Positions 46,528-55,395 are shown, numbered from the stretch's first letter. The stretch is DNA of 64,000 bases from Acidobacteriota bacterium (GCA_003170135.1 PMZR01000058.1:1-64000); one strand, 5' to 3'. Notes: generated by a model from the sequence alone, not told the origin. Translations and numbers: made by a program.

Positions 46528-46556
46528 GGCCCGGACCGGTCGCACCGGTCCGGGCC
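46528..46556 (-). terminator. Rho-independent terminator of carD
   Basis: A 12-bp perfect stem (GGCCCGGACCGG paired with its complement) with a 5-base loop is followed on the minus strand by TTTTCTTT. This is a textbook intrinsic terminator placed between carD and plsC. Confidence 0.9.
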
Positions 46557-46616
46557 CTTCAGTTTGTGGCCTGACTGCCCCGGCAGCCAGGCTGGAGTAC
46601 GACCCCGCGCGAGAGG

Positions 46617-47195
46617 CTACGACGCGCGAATGGCGCGCCGCGCGACGGCGGGTCGGGCCGCGGCCACGCGCACGCTCTTGGCGCGGGCGAGAGCCTTGTT
46701 GCGGAGCAGCAGCGAGCGCTCGAGCGCGGTATCGAGCCGCGCCTCGACCGACGTGTTCGCCTCGCTGACCACCTCCGAGACTTCCGAGATGATCAGGAAC
46801 CGTGCGCGATCGAGCATCCGCTTCTCACGGAACGACAGGCTCTTCGACTTACTGAGGAAGCTGAGGCTCTTCAGCACTTCCGCGACGTCATAGATCGACC
46901 CGGAACGCATCTTGTCGGAATTGTCCTTGAAGCGCCCCTTCCAGTTCTGCTGACTATCGATCTTGCCGTCACTCAACAACTCGAACAGTCGCTCGACTTC
47001 GCAGTTGTCAATCGCGCGTCGCAGGCCGACGCCGTCGGCGTTGGTCAACGGAACGAGCACGGTCGTGTCGTTGGACGCCATGTGAAGGTGATAGAAGCCG
47101 CAGGTTGTACCGAGAATTGTTTTTTCCTCGATGCGTTCGACGACACCGAGACCGTGGTTTGGGTAAATGACCTTGTCACCGACCTGAAATGTCAC
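46617..47195 (-). CDS. CarD-family transcriptional regulator
   Basis: This 192-residue protein has the RNA-polymerase-interaction domain at its N-terminus (FQVGDKVIYPNHGLGVVERIEEK), as in CarD/CdnL, and a helical DNA-interaction domain (WKGRFKDNSDKMRSGSIYDVAEVLKSL and after). It modulates rRNA and other promoters by binding the RNAP beta subunit. It has a strong promoter at 47266-47294 and its own terminator, consistent with high constitutive expression. Confidence 0.93.
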   Translation of the reverse strand: MTFQVGDKVIYPNHGLGVVERIEEKTILGTTCGFYHLHMASNDTTVLVPLTNADGVGLRRAIDNCEVERLFELLSDGKIDSQQNWKGRFKDNSDKMRSGSIYDVAEVLKSLSFLSKSKSLSFREKRMLDRARFLIISEVSEVVSEANTSVEARLDTALERSLLLRNKALARAKSVRVAAARPAVARRAIRAS

Positions 47196-47265
47196 GTGTC
47201 CCCCGTATGCTGCAGGAAGGTTGGGCGGTCAGGAGGCGCGGCGACTCATAAGAGACGACTTTCTA

Positions 47266-47294
47266 ATCATAGCGGATTTGGCGGAAAAATGCAA
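47266..47294 (-). promoter_or_regulatory. Promoter of carD
   Basis: On the minus strand TTGCAT (47289-47294), 17 bp and TATGAT (47266-47271) lie about 70 bp upstream of the carD start, inside a locally AT-rich stretch. Confidence 0.75.
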
Positions 47295-47560
47295 TGAAAA
47301 CGGGCACAATTCGGACAGTTTCGCCCTATTTTTGCTCGGCAGTACACCGGACTTTCACCTCTGGCGCGCGCCATCCGGACTGGCTGGGCTGCCCGTAAAG
47401 GCGCACGCACAAGGCAGTTAGTGAGACCTCATCCCAGGCCGGGCGTTTCGGCGGGCGAAGGCTGAGGTTGACCGGGACCGCGACCGTAAAATATCCGGAA
47501 CCCCTTATTGCCAGTGGGCGCGGCGTGGTGGCCGGGGTGCGGATGAGCATTCGGGCCGCA

Positions 47561-47569
47561 TGCTATACT
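47561..47569 (+). promoter_or_regulatory. Extended -10 promoter of tRNA-Leu
   Basis: TGCTATACT is an extended -10 (TGn plus TATACT) 19 bases upstream of the mature tRNA 5' end. No -35 is evident, as is usual with extended -10 promoters. Confidence 0.6.
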
Positions 47570-47588
47570 TCCGCGATTTCCTCATCGT

Positions 47589-47676
47589 GCCGGAGTGGCG
47601 AAACTGGCAGACGCGCGGGACTCAAAATCCCGTTCCCCCAAAGGGAGTGTGGGTTCGATTCCCTCCTCCGGCACCA
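47589..47676 (+). tRNA. tRNA-Leu (anticodon CAA)
   Basis: An 88-nt class II tRNA: acceptor GCCGGAG pairs with CTCCGGC, the anticodon stem CGGGA/TCCCG encloses loop CTCAAAA (anticodon CAA), a long variable arm follows, then the T arm GGGTTCGATTCCC and encoded CCA. It is the integration target of the element that follows, whose attL core covers its 3' 59 bases and leaves the tRNA intact. Confidence 0.95.
47618..47676 (+). repeat. attL core (59 bp)
   Basis: This is the 3' part of tRNA-Leu from the anticodon stem to CCA. It is identical over 59 bp to 62660-62718. Confidence 0.92.
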
Positions 47677-47700
47677 ACTTCCTGAACAATTCCGCACGTG

Positions 47701-48801
47701 CTACTTCCCGCCGTGGGCGCCTTGCGCCTGGGCTGTGCCCGGAAATGTGCCCGCGTCGATCTTCGCGGCCGCCTCGCGCAGCGTCGCCGCGTCGACGATC
47801 GCGTACCGCCGGTAGATCGCCTCGGTCTTGTGCCCGACCATGGCCATCGCGGCCGAGCGCGACACGCCGACCCGCTCGAGGTTGCGCACCGCGGTCCGCC
47901 TGAAGTCGTGGAGAATGCGCCCGGGCAGCGCGGCCGTGGTGCACGCCGACGTCCACGCGCCGCGGAAGCTGCGAATGCGCTTGCCGTCGCGGTGGAACAC
48001 GTACGGCACGATGCGCCCCGCTTTCTTTAGGCGATCGTGGTCGTCACGTTGCGCCTGCAACAGCATGCGCAGCTCGGCCGTGAAGGGAAACACGCGCCCT
48101 TCGCGGTTCTTCGTCTTCCCCGCGTCGAGTCGCACCTCGCCGGCGGCGAAGTCCACCTGGCGCCACTCGAGCGGCAGGACTTCGGACGCGATGCGCCAGC
48201 CCGTCCGATACGCGAACCCGACGACGGGCCGGAGCTCGGCCGGCAGCGCGTCGCGGACCGCCGCGAACTGGTCAGGCTCGAAGAACCCGCGGCGGACGTT
48301 GTCCTCCCGTAGCATCGCGATGTGCGGCCGCGCGTGCAGCTTCCCGCCCTGGACGGCGAGCGTGAACATGCGCTTGAGCAGCGCGAGCTCACGGTTGATC
48401 TCCGCGTTGCTCGCCTTCGCCCCCTGGCGCGCGACGACGAACGCGCGCACGTCGGACGGCGTGATGTTCGCCAGGCGCCGGCCGCGGAACGCGGGCTCGA
48501 GGTGCAGCTTCAGCCGGCGCTTCGCGTGCGTGAGCGTCTTGCGGTTGTTCATCTGGTAATCGTTGACCAGGTCCTTGGCCGCGTCCTCGAAGGTGACGCG
48601 CCCCATCTTCGGCGTGATGGGGATCCCGTGCTCGACGTCGCCCTCGCGGGCCCGGAGCATGCGCCGCGCGACCGTCTCTTTCGTGCTCTCCGTGCTCTCG
48701 CGCACGGCCCGGCCGTTCTGGTAGTACTTCAGCCAGAGCGTCGGGAGGGCCTTCCACGTGCCGTCCGCTTGCTTGACCTTCCGGTGATAGATGCTGCCCA
48801 T
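47701..48801 (-). CDS. int: Tyrosine-recombinase phage integrase
   Basis: This 366-residue integrase has a SAM-like N-terminal core-binding domain (VTFEDAAKDLVNDYQMN...) and a catalytic domain with Arg203 (YRTGWRIASE), His298/Arg301 (LHDFRRTA), His324 (VGHKTE) and nucleophile Tyr333. The catalytic residues are all present, so it should be active. It lies next to attL with its 3' end toward the tRNA, the usual position for tRNA-integrating elements. An AAGGGGTGA ribosome site precedes the ATG. Confidence 0.95.
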   Translation of the reverse strand: MGSIYHRKVKQADGTWKALPTLWLKYYQNGRAVRESTESTKETVARRMLRAREGDVEHGIPITPKMGRVTFEDAAKDLVNDYQMNNRKTLTHAKRRLKLHLEPAFRGRRLANITPSDVRAFVVARQGAKASNAEINRELALLKRMFTLAVQGGKLHARPHIAMLREDNVRRGFFEPDQFAAVRDALPAELRPVVGFAYRTGWRIASEVLPLEWRQVDFAAGEVRLDAGKTKNREGRVFPFTAELRMLLQAQRDDHDRLKKAGRIVPYVFHRDGKRIRSFRGAWTSACTTAALPGRILHDFRRTAVRNLERVGVSRSAAMAMVGHKTEAIYRRYAIVDAATLREAAAKIDAGTFPGTAQAQGAHGGK

Positions 48802-48865
48802 GACGTCGTCACCCCTTCGGATGCTGGTCGATCAACGCTTCGAACGATTGGCCCGCGCGGCGCCG

Positions 48866-49270
48866 TCAGGGCCACGGCAGACGTGGTGCGACGACGGCCT
48901 TCCTGACTTCTCGCCACGTTCCATGCTGTCTGAGCCAGGTCTCCACGACGCGCGGCGGCCGCTTGCGGCCCCGTTCATCCCTCACCCCGTACTCGATCAG
49001 CAAAAAGCCCGGGCGCGCGCCGTCGCCCAGCGGAGACGTCGCGTACCACCCGACCGACCGGATGAACCGCGCCACGGCTTGCTGGATCGTCCACGGCCGG
49101 TTTCCGCGCGAGTAGCGTCGGCGGTGGGCAAACCGCCCGAGCGCCGGACGGTCCTTGAAATACACGATCGCTTCATAGCCGTCGCCCGACTGCTCGGCGT
49201 CCCATGCAATGCCGGGCTCGGTGTTCCCAACCGGACCGCTCATGATGTGCCACGGGCGCGCGCCGCTCAC
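48866..49270 (-). CDS. Hypothetical element protein
   Basis: A 134-residue protein (RPALGRFAHRRRYSRGNRPW; FIRSVGWYATSPLGDG; FLLIEYGVRDERGRKR) rich in aromatic and basic residues. No family is recognised. Its GTG start overlaps the stop of the next upstream gene (GTGA), so it is part of a coupled small-gene operon upstream of int. Confidence 0.55.
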   Translation of the reverse strand: MSGARPWHIMSGPVGNTEPGIAWDAEQSGDGYEAIVYFKDRPALGRFAHRRRYSRGNRPWTIQQAVARFIRSVGWYATSPLGDGARPGFLLIEYGVRDERGRKRPPRVVETWLRQHGTWREVRKAVVAPRLPWP

Positions 49271-49464
49271 CGCGCACCGCCTTTGTGTGAGCGGAACTGC
49301 TCGAGAAACAGATCGAGGATGACGAAGACGACCTCACGTTGCCGGTTCGGCTCCAGAAACCGGTACACGTTGAGCATCGTCGTTTCGTCCGGCGCCTCTA
49401 CTGGCGCCGGTTGCGGCTTGGCCTTCGGTCGGTTCGGATTGAATGTGAGGATGGCGACGCTCAT
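49267..49464 (-). CDS. Small hypothetical element protein
   Basis: A 65-residue protein (MSVAILTFNPNRPKAK... ETTMLNVYRFLEPNRQREVVF...) whose ATG at 49464 overlaps the upstream stop (ATGA). The longer frame to 49545 begins in the neighbouring gene. Function unknown. Confidence 0.55.
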   Translation of the reverse strand: MSVAILTFNPNRPKAKPQPAPVEAPDETTMLNVYRFLEPNRQREVVFVILDLFLEQFRSHKGGAR

Positions 49465-49820
49465 CGCGCACCGCCCGCCAACCGCTTGCCCATCGCGATG
49501 CCGAGCACGTACGCCGCTTCTTGCCGAGCGTTGATGAAGCGCCACCAGCTACCGTAGATCACGCGCAGCGCTTCCTTGCTGTCCTCGTTCGGGAACCGCT
49601 TATTGAAAGCCTCTTGGAGATCGCCGAGGTCGAAGTCCTCGCCCGCGGCGTCCCGAAGGCGCGTGCAGGCTGGGGGGACGCCGTCGCTGCTCAGCTCAAC
49701 CTCTTCGCCGGCGATTGGGCCAAATTCCAACAGGCCCAGGGCGCGGCCCGCCAAGATTTCGTCGACGGCGCGCTCCGCCAGCGTGGACAGGTCCGGGGCG
49801 GGCTTCCGTTTCTTCGGCAT
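49461..49820 (-). CDS. Hypothetical element protein
   Basis: This 119-residue protein (AERAVDEILAGRALGLLEFG; DLGDLQEAFNKRFPNEDSKE; RVIYGSWWRFINARQEAAYV) is predicted mostly helical. No family is recognised. It is translationally coupled to the genes on either side. Confidence 0.55.
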   Translation of the reverse strand: MPKKRKPAPDLSTLAERAVDEILAGRALGLLEFGPIAGEEVELSSDGVPPACTRLRDAAGEDFDLGDLQEAFNKRFPNEDSKEALRVIYGSWWRFINARQEAAYVLGIAMGKRLAGGAR

Positions 49821-49894
49821 GTTGGCCTCCAGATGAGGCCGGGCGGGACTGCTACAATGTGGCAGCCGTGGGCCCGGTCATAGCGGGTTGACGG

Positions 49895-50077
49895 TTAGGC
49901 TCGTCCGCGTGTTGATCGCACGCGGGCGGGCCGCTTCACCGATTGCGCGGTTTCCTTCCGAAGATACCTGTCGATCGCATCTCGGAGCAGTTCCGAGTAC
50001 TTCCGATCGCGCTCGGCGGCCAGTTCGACTAGCCGGCGGTAGGCCGTATCTCCGATCCAGAAGTTGATCCGCTTCAT
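49895..50077 (-). CDS. Ribbon-helix-helix (CopG-like) regulator
   Basis: This 60-residue basic protein reads MKRINFWIGDTAYRRLVELA then ERDRKYSELLRDAIDRYL, the short beta strand plus two helices of a CopG/Arc-type DNA-binding protein. A good promoter lies directly upstream. It is a likely regulator of the integration or small-gene operon; autoregulation is inferred only. Confidence 0.65.
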   Translation of the reverse strand: MKRINFWIGDTAYRRLVELAAERDRKYSELLRDAIDRYLRKETAQSVKRPARVRSTRGRA

Positions 50078-50089
50078 CGGCTCCCCGTC

Positions 50090-50118
50090 ACTCTACGCCC
50101 GCTGTACGTACGTGTCAA
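50090..50118 (-). promoter_or_regulatory. Promoter of the RHH regulator gene
   Basis: Minus-strand TTGACA (50113-50118), 17 bp and TAGAGT (50090-50095), with the self-complementary ACGTACGT in the spacer, which could be an operator. Confidence 0.6.
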
Positions 50119-50127
50119 GCCCCATGT

Positions 50128-50376
50128 TCACGGTTTCACGCTCGCAACATCGTCGAGATCGATCCGCTGGCCAACCGTCGCGGGTTCCCGATCGTCGCAC
50201 GCGATCAGCAGCCGCGGCCGCTCGCCTTCGGCGGCGTCGACCTCGCTCAGCATGAGCAGGCCCGGCCGCATGTCCAGGCGCACGCGCGATCGCTCGCACA
50301 AGCGCTGCCCGTGCGCGCGGAGCAGCCGCTCGAGCGCGGCCCGGAAGTCGTGGAAGGCCGTTTCGTGCTCGGTCAT
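50128..50376 (-). CDS. Small hypothetical element protein
   Basis: An 82-residue protein starting MTEHETAFHDFRAALERLLR and rich in Arg/Asp pairs later on. No family is recognised. Its start overlaps the stop of the zinc-finger gene (ATGA). Confidence 0.5.
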   Translation of the reverse strand: MTEHETAFHDFRAALERLLRAHGQRLCERSRVRLDMRPGLLMLSEVDAAEGERPRLLIACDDREPATVGQRIDLDDVASVKP

Positions 50377-50606
50377 GACGTTCGCTCCGTCAACTTGGCG
50401 AGCTCGCCGATGAGCGCGCGCATGTGCCGAACCTGCTCGGCGTGCTGGTTCCGGTTCGCCGCCGACCGGCAGCGGTTCGAGCAGTACTTCGACCAGGGGC
50501 GGCGCTTCGGCGCCGGCTGCCGGCAGTACTCGCAGACATCGTTCAGGATGCCCGAAGAATGCGACCGTTCGCATTGTGGCGACACATCGGCCTCTGCCCC
50601 TGCCAT
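50373..50606 (-). CDS. Small zinc-binding element protein
   Basis: A 77-residue protein with CEYCRQPAPKRRPWSKYCSNRC, a CxxC plus CxxxC zinc-ribbon-like pair. A GGGGGGA ribosome site favours the ATG at 50606 over 50639. Small zinc proteins of this kind often regulate phage transcription; no specific role is claimed. Confidence 0.6.
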   Translation of the reverse strand: MAGAEADVSPQCERSHSSGILNDVCEYCRQPAPKRRPWSKYCSNRCRSAANRNQHAEQVRHMRALIGELAKLTERTS

Positions 50607-50699
50607 TGCATCCCCCCTGAGCCGGGCGCCCCGGGACATCCGCCCGGCAGCGCCCCACCCGATCTACTTCGTCCCGGCCGGCAGCAGTCGGGCCACCAG

Positions 50700-53600
50700 C
50701 TACCTCACCCCCAGCGCTTCACGGAGCACCGTGCGCGCGCCGGCCCCGAGATCGGTCGAGTCGTTCCGGAGAATCGTCCGCGTGATCGAGCCCATCATCT
50801 TGCGCGCGAGCGTGTCGAGCGAGCCGGGCGCCTGTTGAATCTGGACGGAGAGGTCCTTGTCTCGAATCGCGGCCTCCACGCGCGCCAGGCCCGCGATGAT
50901 CGCCGCCTGGTCGACGCCCCGATCCGCTGCGCCCGACCCCACGGATGCGACCAGGCTGTCCTGCATCGACGACGCCGGCGACGGCAGCGCGGCGATCCGC
51001 GCGGCCTGCGCCAGCGGAATCACCGCTTCGAGGCCATGCAAGATCGCCGGCGTGCCCGCACCGAAGTCCCAGAATTGACCGCCGGTGCCTTCCCGCAAGC
51101 CGACGCTGCCGATCGCATCGGCGCCTTCGGTATAGCCCGGGCCGTTCACAGCCCCGGTGGGCGCATCGCGCGCGTAGACCGCGCCGGCCGGCCCGCCGAC
51201 CTCAGGCCCGGCGACGATCGCTCCGCTCGACCCCGTCGCCGCCGCGTCGACGTGGGCGATCAGCTTCTCCAGTTCCGTGATGAGGGCGGCCTTCAACTGC
51301 TCGGTCGCCGTGACCGTCGCGTCGACGACGGGGTCCGCGAATTTCAGCGCGTCCAGGTCGCGCATCGCGTTGCCCTTCGAATCGACCAGCATCTCCGGGC
51401 CCCACTTCGCCATGGTCTCGACGATCGGCTTCAGTTCGGCCGGCAGCGCGGTCCCGTATTTCAGCGCCTGCTCGACGAGCGCCGAGATCTGCGGGTTCAT
51501 CCCGGCGACGACCTGCCATTGATCCATGCCCGCGGCGGTCATCGTGCCGACGTCCTTCACCAGCTGGCCGCCCGTCGCCGTGCCCTCCATCTGCGCGTAG
51601 CTCTTCCCGAGCTTCGAGGTGTCCATGCCGTACTTCTGCACGATGGCCTGGACGGTGGCGAAGTCCGGAGCGGCGGCGGCCGCCGTGAGGCCGAGCAGCT
51701 TGTTCTTGTTCTCGTCGGTGAGCAGCCCCATTTGGGCGAGCTTCTCGACCGACTGGCCGAGCACGTCGGGGAGCTGCTCGCCGGTTTTCAGATACGCCGA
51801 CAGGATGTCGTTGTAGCCGCCGGCCATCTTGGTCAGGATCGCGTCGCTCGAATACCCTTGCTGCTCGAGCGCCGCGCGGTCGTCCGTCAATTGCTGGGCC
51901 GACGCCTCGGCCCACTTCGTCATGCCCTCTTTGTTCAGGTCCGACCAGGTGAGCTGGTATTGACTCGCGAGCGCCTTCAGCTTTTCGAACTGCGCGATGG
52001 TGTCCTGCAGCTGCTTGAGGCCGACGCTGCCGGGGCCCCCGGCGCCGCCGAGCGAGAGCGCGCCCGCCAGGTCGATGCCGACCTGCCGGCCCGCTTCGGC
52101 GATCGCCTGCATCGACCCGTAGGTCTGCATCAGGCTTTGCTTCAGCGACGCGAACTGCTCGTTGGCCGCGGTCTGGGCCGACTTCCAATCCTTGTAGGCC
52201 TTTGACTCAGAGAAGAACGTCGCCACCAGGCCAGCCAGCGCGCCGATGCCAGCGCCGGCTGCGGTGCCGAGGCCGGGTACGATTGAACCGATGGCGGCCC
52301 CGGTCATCGCGCCGGACGCGACCGACGCCAGGCGGCCCGCCGTCGTCGTGCCCGATTGGTAGATGTTCGAGAGCGCGGCGTATTCGCTCATCGCGCCGCC
52401 GACCGCCATCATCCCGGCTGCCGCCGTCGAGCCAGAAGAGTTGCTTCCACCCACGCTCGGAATCTCGGTGCCGGCGCTCGTGAAGCCTGGGAGGTTGCCG
52501 GCAGCGACCGACGGCTCCCCATTGCCACCGCCGCCGCCCCCGAGCCCAAGCAGCGCACGGAGATTCAATCCGCCGCTATTCCCGCTGCCACCAGAGAGCG
52601 CGCGCAGGGCCGGCCCGAGCAGCCGGTCCACCAGCGACTGGAAGACCCGGCTGAAGATCTTCTCCGCCTCCTGTTGGAACGAACGCAGGATGTCGAGGCC
52701 GGCATCCTTCCAGGACTTGACGTGCACGATCGCGGCGGCGAAGCCGGAGCCGATCGAGTCGCCGATGTTCTTCACGACGGCGAGCCAGTCGATCCGAATC
52801 GCATCGGTGACGAGGCCCCACTGCACCTGGAGCTCGTGCAACTTCTCTTCGGTGATTTTGTTGATGTCGTTGAGGGCGCCGGCGACGTCGCCGCCCCTCT
52901 GCTTCGCGTCGCGCGCCCGCGCCTCGGCCTCGCGCTGAATGCGGCCGACCTCATATTCGTACTGCGTCTGGGTCGACTTCGCGATCAGGTCGTCGTACTC
53001 GTCCTCGAGCCGCCGCTTTTCCTGATAGGAGTCGGTGACCCGTTTCATCGCGTCGACGCCCAGTTCGTTCCGCGTCTTGCCCTCGGCGATCATCTGCTCA
53101 AGGGCCTGCTTGCGAACCCGCTGCTCGGTCTCGGCTTCCTTGGCGAGTTCCTTCTGCTTGTCCTTCGACGCGTCGATCGCCAGGCGCACCTGCGTGACGG
53201 TCGCGCCGATGTCTTTGGCGATCAGGTCTTCGCTGAGATGCAACTTCAGATCGACGGCGAGCTGGTCGGCTTGCGCGGCCGTGAGCGGGATCTGGGCGGA
53301 GGCGATCTCCTTCAGCGCCGCGGCGTGGTCCTTCGCGGCGGTCGTGTTCTTCTGCCATGACTCGTGCAGCGCGGTGAGCTGGGCCTCGGTCGCGTCGATC
53401 GGGATCTTGGACGCCGCGAATTCCTTGGCAACGTCGGCGACCGACTTGCCCGCCGCAAACATGGTGACGGCCGCCTGGCTGACCGCCGGGTCCAGCGTCT
53501 TGAGATGATCGATCACCGACTGGTGCGCGATCGCCAGCGCCGCCGCGGTCATGCGCGCACGTTCCTGCGCGGGCGAGAGCAGGTCGATGTCTTGCGCGAG

Positions 53601-54611
53601 TTTCGGAATCGCGGTGCCGCCTACGCGCGCGACCGCCGCCAGGCCCTCCTGATACGCGGTCAGGCCCAACGCGCCGCCCGTCCAGTACGCATTCATAGCG
53701 CCGAGGATTGAGGTCCAAACGCCCATCTTCTGCGCGCCCTGCGTGGATTCGATCAGGAACGCGCCGAGCTTCGTCGTCGCCGCTTCAATCCCCACTTTCA
53801 GGCCGTTGAGGGCGATCTCGAAGTCGTGCGCCGCCTTGACGTCCTCCGTGCTGAGCGTGTTGCCGGTCTTCTGCGCGTCCTCGGTGAGGGCGCGCAGGTC
53901 CTGCTGCATCAGGTACGCCGACTCCTTGTACCCGCGGGACATCAGATCGGCGCCGGCCGCCGCACGGACCTGCTCGTCCTGGCACGCGCGCAGCGCGTCG
54001 GACACCATCAGGAGCGCCTCTTCGGGCTTCGCGGCCTTCAGGTCGCGGTACGAAAGCCCGAGCAGCTCCGCGCCCTCTTTCGCTTTGACCGCGTCCTGCC
54101 CCAGCTGCTTCTGCAGCATGAAGGACGCATTGGTCAGTGAGGTCAGATCCTCACCGAGCACATTGGCGGCATAGCGCATCGCCGACAGGCCTTCGACACC
54201 GATGCCCGACGACGCGGAGAGGTGCTCGAGTTCATGCGCGCTGTTTGCGGCGTGTTGCATGAGGCCGAACGCGGCCGCGCCCACGGCCAGGACGCCCACG
54301 GCCGCGCCGGCCGCGACGACGCCCATGGGCCCGAGGGCGCCGACCATCTCGCCGACCGCCGCGGCCGCGTCGTGGCTCATCCCGGTGTGTTCCTGCAGAC
54401 TCGTCGTCAGGCCGTCAACCGAGAGCTTTTCGGTCGCGAGCTTCCCGAGCACCCCGTCGACTTTGGTGCCCAGCTCCGCATGCGCGGTGCCCGTATCGAC
54501 CGCGCCCTTGGTCAGGCCGCCGAACGCCGACTGGGTCTCCTTGACGGCCGCGACGACACCCGTCGAATCGCCGCTGAATCGGAAAATCAGTTCTTCGTAG
54601 GTGCTGCCCAT
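50700..54611 (-). CDS. Phage tail tape-measure protein
   Basis: A 1303-residue protein with long helical and Ala/Gly-rich hydrophobic stretches (ALGPMGVVAAGAAVGVLAVG near residue 90; SGAMTGAAIGSIVPGLGTAA near 770), coiled-coil-prone middle sections and a glycine-rich part. This is the composition of siphophage tape-measure proteins, which set tail length and fill the tail tube. It sits directly downstream of the tail-chaperone pair, as in lambda-like phages. At roughly 1.5 angstrom per residue a tail near 200 nm would be expected; this is a family rule of thumb, not a measurement. Confidence 0.88.
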   Translation of the reverse strand: MGSTYEELIFRFSGDSTGVVAAVKETQSAFGGLTKGAVDTGTAHAELGTKVDGVLGKLATEKLSVDGLTTSLQEHTGMSHDAAAAVGEMVGALGPMGVVAAGAAVGVLAVGAAAFGLMQHAANSAHELEHLSASSGIGVEGLSAMRYAANVLGEDLTSLTNASFMLQKQLGQDAVKAKEGAELLGLSYRDLKAAKPEEALLMVSDALRACQDEQVRAAAGADLMSRGYKESAYLMQQDLRALTEDAQKTGNTLSTEDVKAAHDFEIALNGLKVGIEAATTKLGAFLIESTQGAQKMGVWTSILGAMNAYWTGGALGLTAYQEGLAAVARVGGTAIPKLAQDIDLLSPAQERARMTAAALAIAHQSVIDHLKTLDPAVSQAAVTMFAAGKSVADVAKEFAASKIPIDATEAQLTALHESWQKNTTAAKDHAAALKEIASAQIPLTAAQADQLAVDLKLHLSEDLIAKDIGATVTQVRLAIDASKDKQKELAKEAETEQRVRKQALEQMIAEGKTRNELGVDAMKRVTDSYQEKRRLEDEYDDLIAKSTQTQYEYEVGRIQREAEARARDAKQRGGDVAGALNDINKITEEKLHELQVQWGLVTDAIRIDWLAVVKNIGDSIGSGFAAAIVHVKSWKDAGLDILRSFQQEAEKIFSRVFQSLVDRLLGPALRALSGGSGNSGGLNLRALLGLGGGGGGNGEPSVAAGNLPGFTSAGTEIPSVGGSNSSGSTAAAGMMAVGGAMSEYAALSNIYQSGTTTAGRLASVASGAMTGAAIGSIVPGLGTAAGAGIGALAGLVATFFSESKAYKDWKSAQTAANEQFASLKQSLMQTYGSMQAIAEAGRQVGIDLAGALSLGGAGGPGSVGLKQLQDTIAQFEKLKALASQYQLTWSDLNKEGMTKWAEASAQQLTDDRAALEQQGYSSDAILTKMAGGYNDILSAYLKTGEQLPDVLGQSVEKLAQMGLLTDENKNKLLGLTAAAAAPDFATVQAIVQKYGMDTSKLGKSYAQMEGTATGGQLVKDVGTMTAAGMDQWQVVAGMNPQISALVEQALKYGTALPAELKPIVETMAKWGPEMLVDSKGNAMRDLDALKFADPVVDATVTATEQLKAALITELEKLIAHVDAAATGSSGAIVAGPEVGGPAGAVYARDAPTGAVNGPGYTEGADAIGSVGLREGTGGQFWDFGAGTPAILHGLEAVIPLAQAARIAALPSPASSMQDSLVASVGSGAADRGVDQAAIIAGLARVEAAIRDKDLSVQIQQAPGSLDTLARKMMGSITRTILRNDSTDLGAGARTVLREALGVR

Positions 54612-54616
54612 ATATG

Positions 54617-54850
54617 TCAGATCCCCAACAACGCGGCCGCGCTCAGGAGGCCGAGCGGGCCGGCGTCGCTCACGCCGTTCAGGAATTCACTAGCCGCGTC
54701 GTGGGCCTGCGCCGCGATGGCCAGGTCGACGTCGAGCGCTTGCACAGGATCCTCAATCGCCAGCAGCGTCGAGGGGCGTTGACCGTACCGCCGCGCCGTC
54801 CGGTCCAGGTGTGACACGAGCGGCAGATCCAGGAAAGTCTGCCGCGTCAA
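54617..54850 (-). CDS. Probable second product of tail-assembly chaperone (frameshifted C-part)
   Basis: This 77-codon frame has only a TTG start and overlaps the preceding gene by 98 bp in the +1 (equivalently -2) frame. It ends six bases before the tape-measure gene. That position and overlap match the G/GT-type tail chaperone frameshift of siphophages. Product: LVSHLDRTARRYGQRPSTLL then hydrophobic helices. Independent initiation is not excluded. Confidence 0.55.
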   Translation of the reverse strand: MTRQTFLDLPLVSHLDRTARRYGQRPSTLLAIEDPVQALDVDLAIAAQAHDAASEFLNGVSDAGPLGLLSAAALLGI

Positions 54851-55247
54851 AACGCGGCCCCTTCATCTCCGGCGTCGTCGCGTGCACGATCGCGAGCTTC
54901 GTGGACAACATCAGATCGTCGATGTGGATCGCGTCGCCGTCTTCCGGCGTGGGCGCCGCCAACGTCACGCGCGGCTCCACGGCGACCAAGCAGACCCACT
55001 TGTCAATAAAGTCCGCGGTCGCCTTCGGGTCCTTGACCAGGTTGGCGGCGACGTCCTCTGCCGGCATGCCCGCCCAGTGCGCGTGGCGCCGCAGACCGGC
55101 GAGGATCGGCAGGGCCAAGGTCCCCGTCAACAGCTGGCCCAGTATGTCTGGACGCCGGCAACGGATCTGCAAGTCGGTCCCGGCGACGTCGACGAGAATC
55201 TCAGGACTTTCGTGCTGCTTCAACGCCGCGGCGGTCGCGATCGGCAT
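54753..55247 (-). CDS. Probable tail-assembly chaperone (N-part)
   Basis: This 164-residue protein ([60 protein letters not shown]) directly precedes the overlapping short frame and the tape-measure gene. It shows no fold-level signature I recognise; the call rests on gene order and the frame overlap. The candidate shift window is between a TGA in the receiving frame (near 54858) and the stop at 54753, which includes AAGGGGCC and GCGTTTTGA runs. Confidence 0.55.
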   Translation of the reverse strand: MPIATAAALKQHESPEILVDVAGTDLQIRCRRPDILGQLLTGTLALPILAGLRRHAHWAGMPAEDVAANLVKDPKATADFIDKWVCLVAVEPRVTLAAPTPEDGDAIHIDDLMLSTKLAIVHATTPEMKGPRFDAADFPGSAARVTPGPDGAAVRSTPLDAAGD

Positions 55248-55395
55248 GGGCGTATTCCTCCAGTAATTTCTGCGTGTTGATGATGCTGCGAATGATGGGG
55301 ACGTGTGGCGCCAGCGCGGCCGCCGCTTCATCCGCGGACAGCGCCGGCTGCCGGGCGCTCCAGTCGAGCAGGTCTTGTGCGGTCACGATGGCCAT
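55201..55395 (-). CDS. Small hypothetical element protein
   Basis: A 64-residue, helical-looking protein ([40 protein letters not shown]) overlapping both neighbours slightly. No family is recognised. Confidence 0.45.
   Translation of the reverse strand: MAIVTAQDLLDWSARQPALSADEAAAALAPHVPIIRSIINTQKLLEEYAHADRDRRGVEAARKS

Larger units (their letters stand above)
47196..47588. other. Intergenic region between carD and the tRNA-Leu gene
   Basis: These 393 bp carry the divergent promoters of carD (47266-47294) and the tRNA (47561-47569). A 74-codon minus-strand frame at 47326-47550 has no domain-like features and was not called. Nothing else was recognised. Confidence 0.6.

Noticed and set aside
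47326-47550. 74-codon frame upstream of the tRNA
   Set aside because: Low-complexity composition, no ribosome site, overlaps no known gene order.
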